Shown here: positions 63,130 to 64,000 of the stretch, piece by piece
How the letters are laid out: every line of letters starts with the position of its first letter
How positions within the stretch are numbered: the stretch's first letter is position 1
NCBI GenBank assembly: GCA_025677825.1
Contig: JAIXMO010000082.1
Span: 1 to 64,000 of the forward strand
Direction of reading: 5' to 3'
Origin: Helicostylum pulchrum
Taxonomy: Eukaryota > Mucoromycota > Mucoromycetes > Mucorales > Mucoraceae
DNA: 64,000 nucleotides
The notes under the pieces: generated by a model
The model's input: only the letters and a program-made list of their open reading frames with translations
Told to the model about the DNA's origin: nothing
The model's database searches: none
Made by a program: the position numbers and the translations under genes

Positions 63130-64000
63130 TTATTTGGCAGCGGGATTCTCTTGATTAGAAATCATTTCAGATATATTCTTTTGTAACAGACTCCAATCCT
63201 CTGGTTTAGGTGTAGCCATCTAAATAATTACATTAGTATATAATAAAGTGTATACATATATATATACATATATATATAATAGCTTTACCTCTCCAATATC
63301 ATAAACATAGACATGACCATCACTTGAGCCAATAGCTGTCTTTTTACCTTCTTTATCCCAAGCAATTTTATTAAGAGCCTTACCAGACCCAACTTGAGTA
63401 CTAACAAATGGCTCTTCTGTATCAGCGTTCAAGTTCCATAAATCAAATTGACCTGTACCATCCACAGTACCAAATAATGCAGGGTGGGAGGGTGACCATT
63501 TAACGTCATAAACATAATCATCAGCGTGTTCAAATGAATAAAGAGGGGGAATAGCTGCTGCTTGAGTTGATGTTTTAGAAATAGACTTCGCTCTCCAAAG
63601 TTTAACTGTCCAATCAACAGAGGAGGTTAAGTATAAATCTGAAAAGTCGACTGGGCCATGTAAAGGATGGAAGTTTAATCCGGTCACCATACCATGATGA
63701 CCACGATAAGTATCGTATTGATTAATACCAGCTTTACTATTAAAAAAAGCCATCAATTTCAATAGACCTTATTAAAAACATATACAAAAAAAGCATTACC
63801 TTCCAGCACGATCATATCTGTTGGCTTGGTAAACATTACCCTCTTCTGTACCAGCCCAAAAAGCAGTTGTTTCATTATCAGGGAAACCCATACAAGTAAC
63901 TGAAACTTCATCTGTCTTGTTATGAGCAGGATGGAGTAATTCCAAATAATCTTGAGGCTGAGCCAACATATCCAATTGCCATGAACACACAAAACCATCT
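63130..64000 (-). CDS. Cytoplasmic dynein intermediate chain, C-terminal WD40 part (gene runs off the window)
   Basis: Three exons are visible: from the edge to 63800, 63736-63289 and 63219-63130, ending at TAA. The sequence reads AFWAGTEEGNVYQANRYDRA, YRGHHGMVTGLNFHPLHGPV, LTSSVDWTVKLWR, YVYDVKWSPSHPALFGTVDG and NKIAWDKEGKKTAIGSSDGH. These are the signature blades of DYNC1I/IC74, the WD40 propeller that holds the dynein heavy chain in the minus-end-directed motor. The C-terminal tail PKPEDWSLLQKNISEMI is also typical. The N-terminal dynactin- and light-chain-binding regions lie beyond position 64000. Confidence 0.93.

Noticed and set aside
1..64000. tRNA or rRNA genes
   Set aside because: No cloverleaf-compatible A and B boxes (such as GGTTCGAATCC with matching arms) were found on reading both strands by eye; a covariance-model search would be decisive.

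Overview
The window is nuclear DNA of a filamentous early-diverging fungus, most likely Mucoromycota (Mucorales-like). The evidence is AT-rich spacers full of poly-A/poly-T runs, short GT-AG introns (about 40-300 bp) in most genes, typical fungal housekeeping proteins, and decayed relics of repeat families that I associate with Mucorales. No tRNA, rRNA, CRISPR array or bacterial-type operon was seen. Exon boundaries were read by hand from splice sites and reading-frame continuity. Where a complete model is given, exon lengths add up to a multiple of three.

Layout: 0-4.2 kb, minus strand: pyruvate dehydrogenase kinase (cut by the window edge), an SLC41/MgtE-type Mg2+ transporter, and a Bqt4-like inner nuclear membrane protein. 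4.2-6.3 kb: spacer with a relic of a Crypton-like tyrosine recombinase. 6.3-26.5 kb: dense gene block with an unidentified 7-exon gene, a class 3 lipase, an Rrm4-like protein (three RRMs plus C-terminal MLLE-like domains), G-protein beta, a small disordered protein, a tail-anchored acyl-CoA-binding protein (Atg37/ACBD5-like), a claudin/SUR7-like tetraspan protein, a SAM/NAB-like protein, EDC3, a bHLH factor and a 14-exon FHA-domain kinase (Chk2/Rad53 type).

28.0-34.8 kb is the most unusual part. Six intronless genes alternate -,+,-,+,-,+, forming three divergent pairs with 350-385 bp promoters between them. Four are small proteins with unrelated charged or low-complexity N-termini that all end, exactly at the stop codon, in the same ~28-residue beta-type peptide (core LDLNL then KA..HGDVTLALL). 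The fifth is acidic and may carry a divergent version. The sixth is a 983-residue protein with seven DUF3659-like repeats and a hydrophobic Gly/Leu-rich C-terminus. This looks like a co-regulated set of structural or assembly proteins that I cannot match to a described system.

34.8-41.4 kb is gene-poor, with a 2.6-copy tandem repeat of ~360 bp carrying a conserved small palindrome, and a decayed ORF family. 41.4-45.0 kb: a zinc-cluster-type regulator lacking its zinc cluster, and Golgi GDPase GDA1. 45.3-47.7 kb: a broken Tc1/mariner element with an accessory ORF. 47.8-59.1 kb: GSK3 kinase, a GT2 polysaccharide synthase, an FCP1/NIF-type HAD protein, a disordered protein, AMPK gamma (SNF4), a 1-Cys/2-Cys type II peroxiredoxin and an O-fucosyltransferase-like enzyme. 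59.1-63.1 kb holds decayed ORFs. The window ends inside the cytoplasmic dynein intermediate chain.

Functionally there are two loose themes: mRNA and endosome transport (Rrm4-like protein, dynein intermediate chain, EDC3) and nutrient or energy signalling (PDK, AMPK gamma, GSK3, G beta). Nothing suggests that these are physically organised as pathways.
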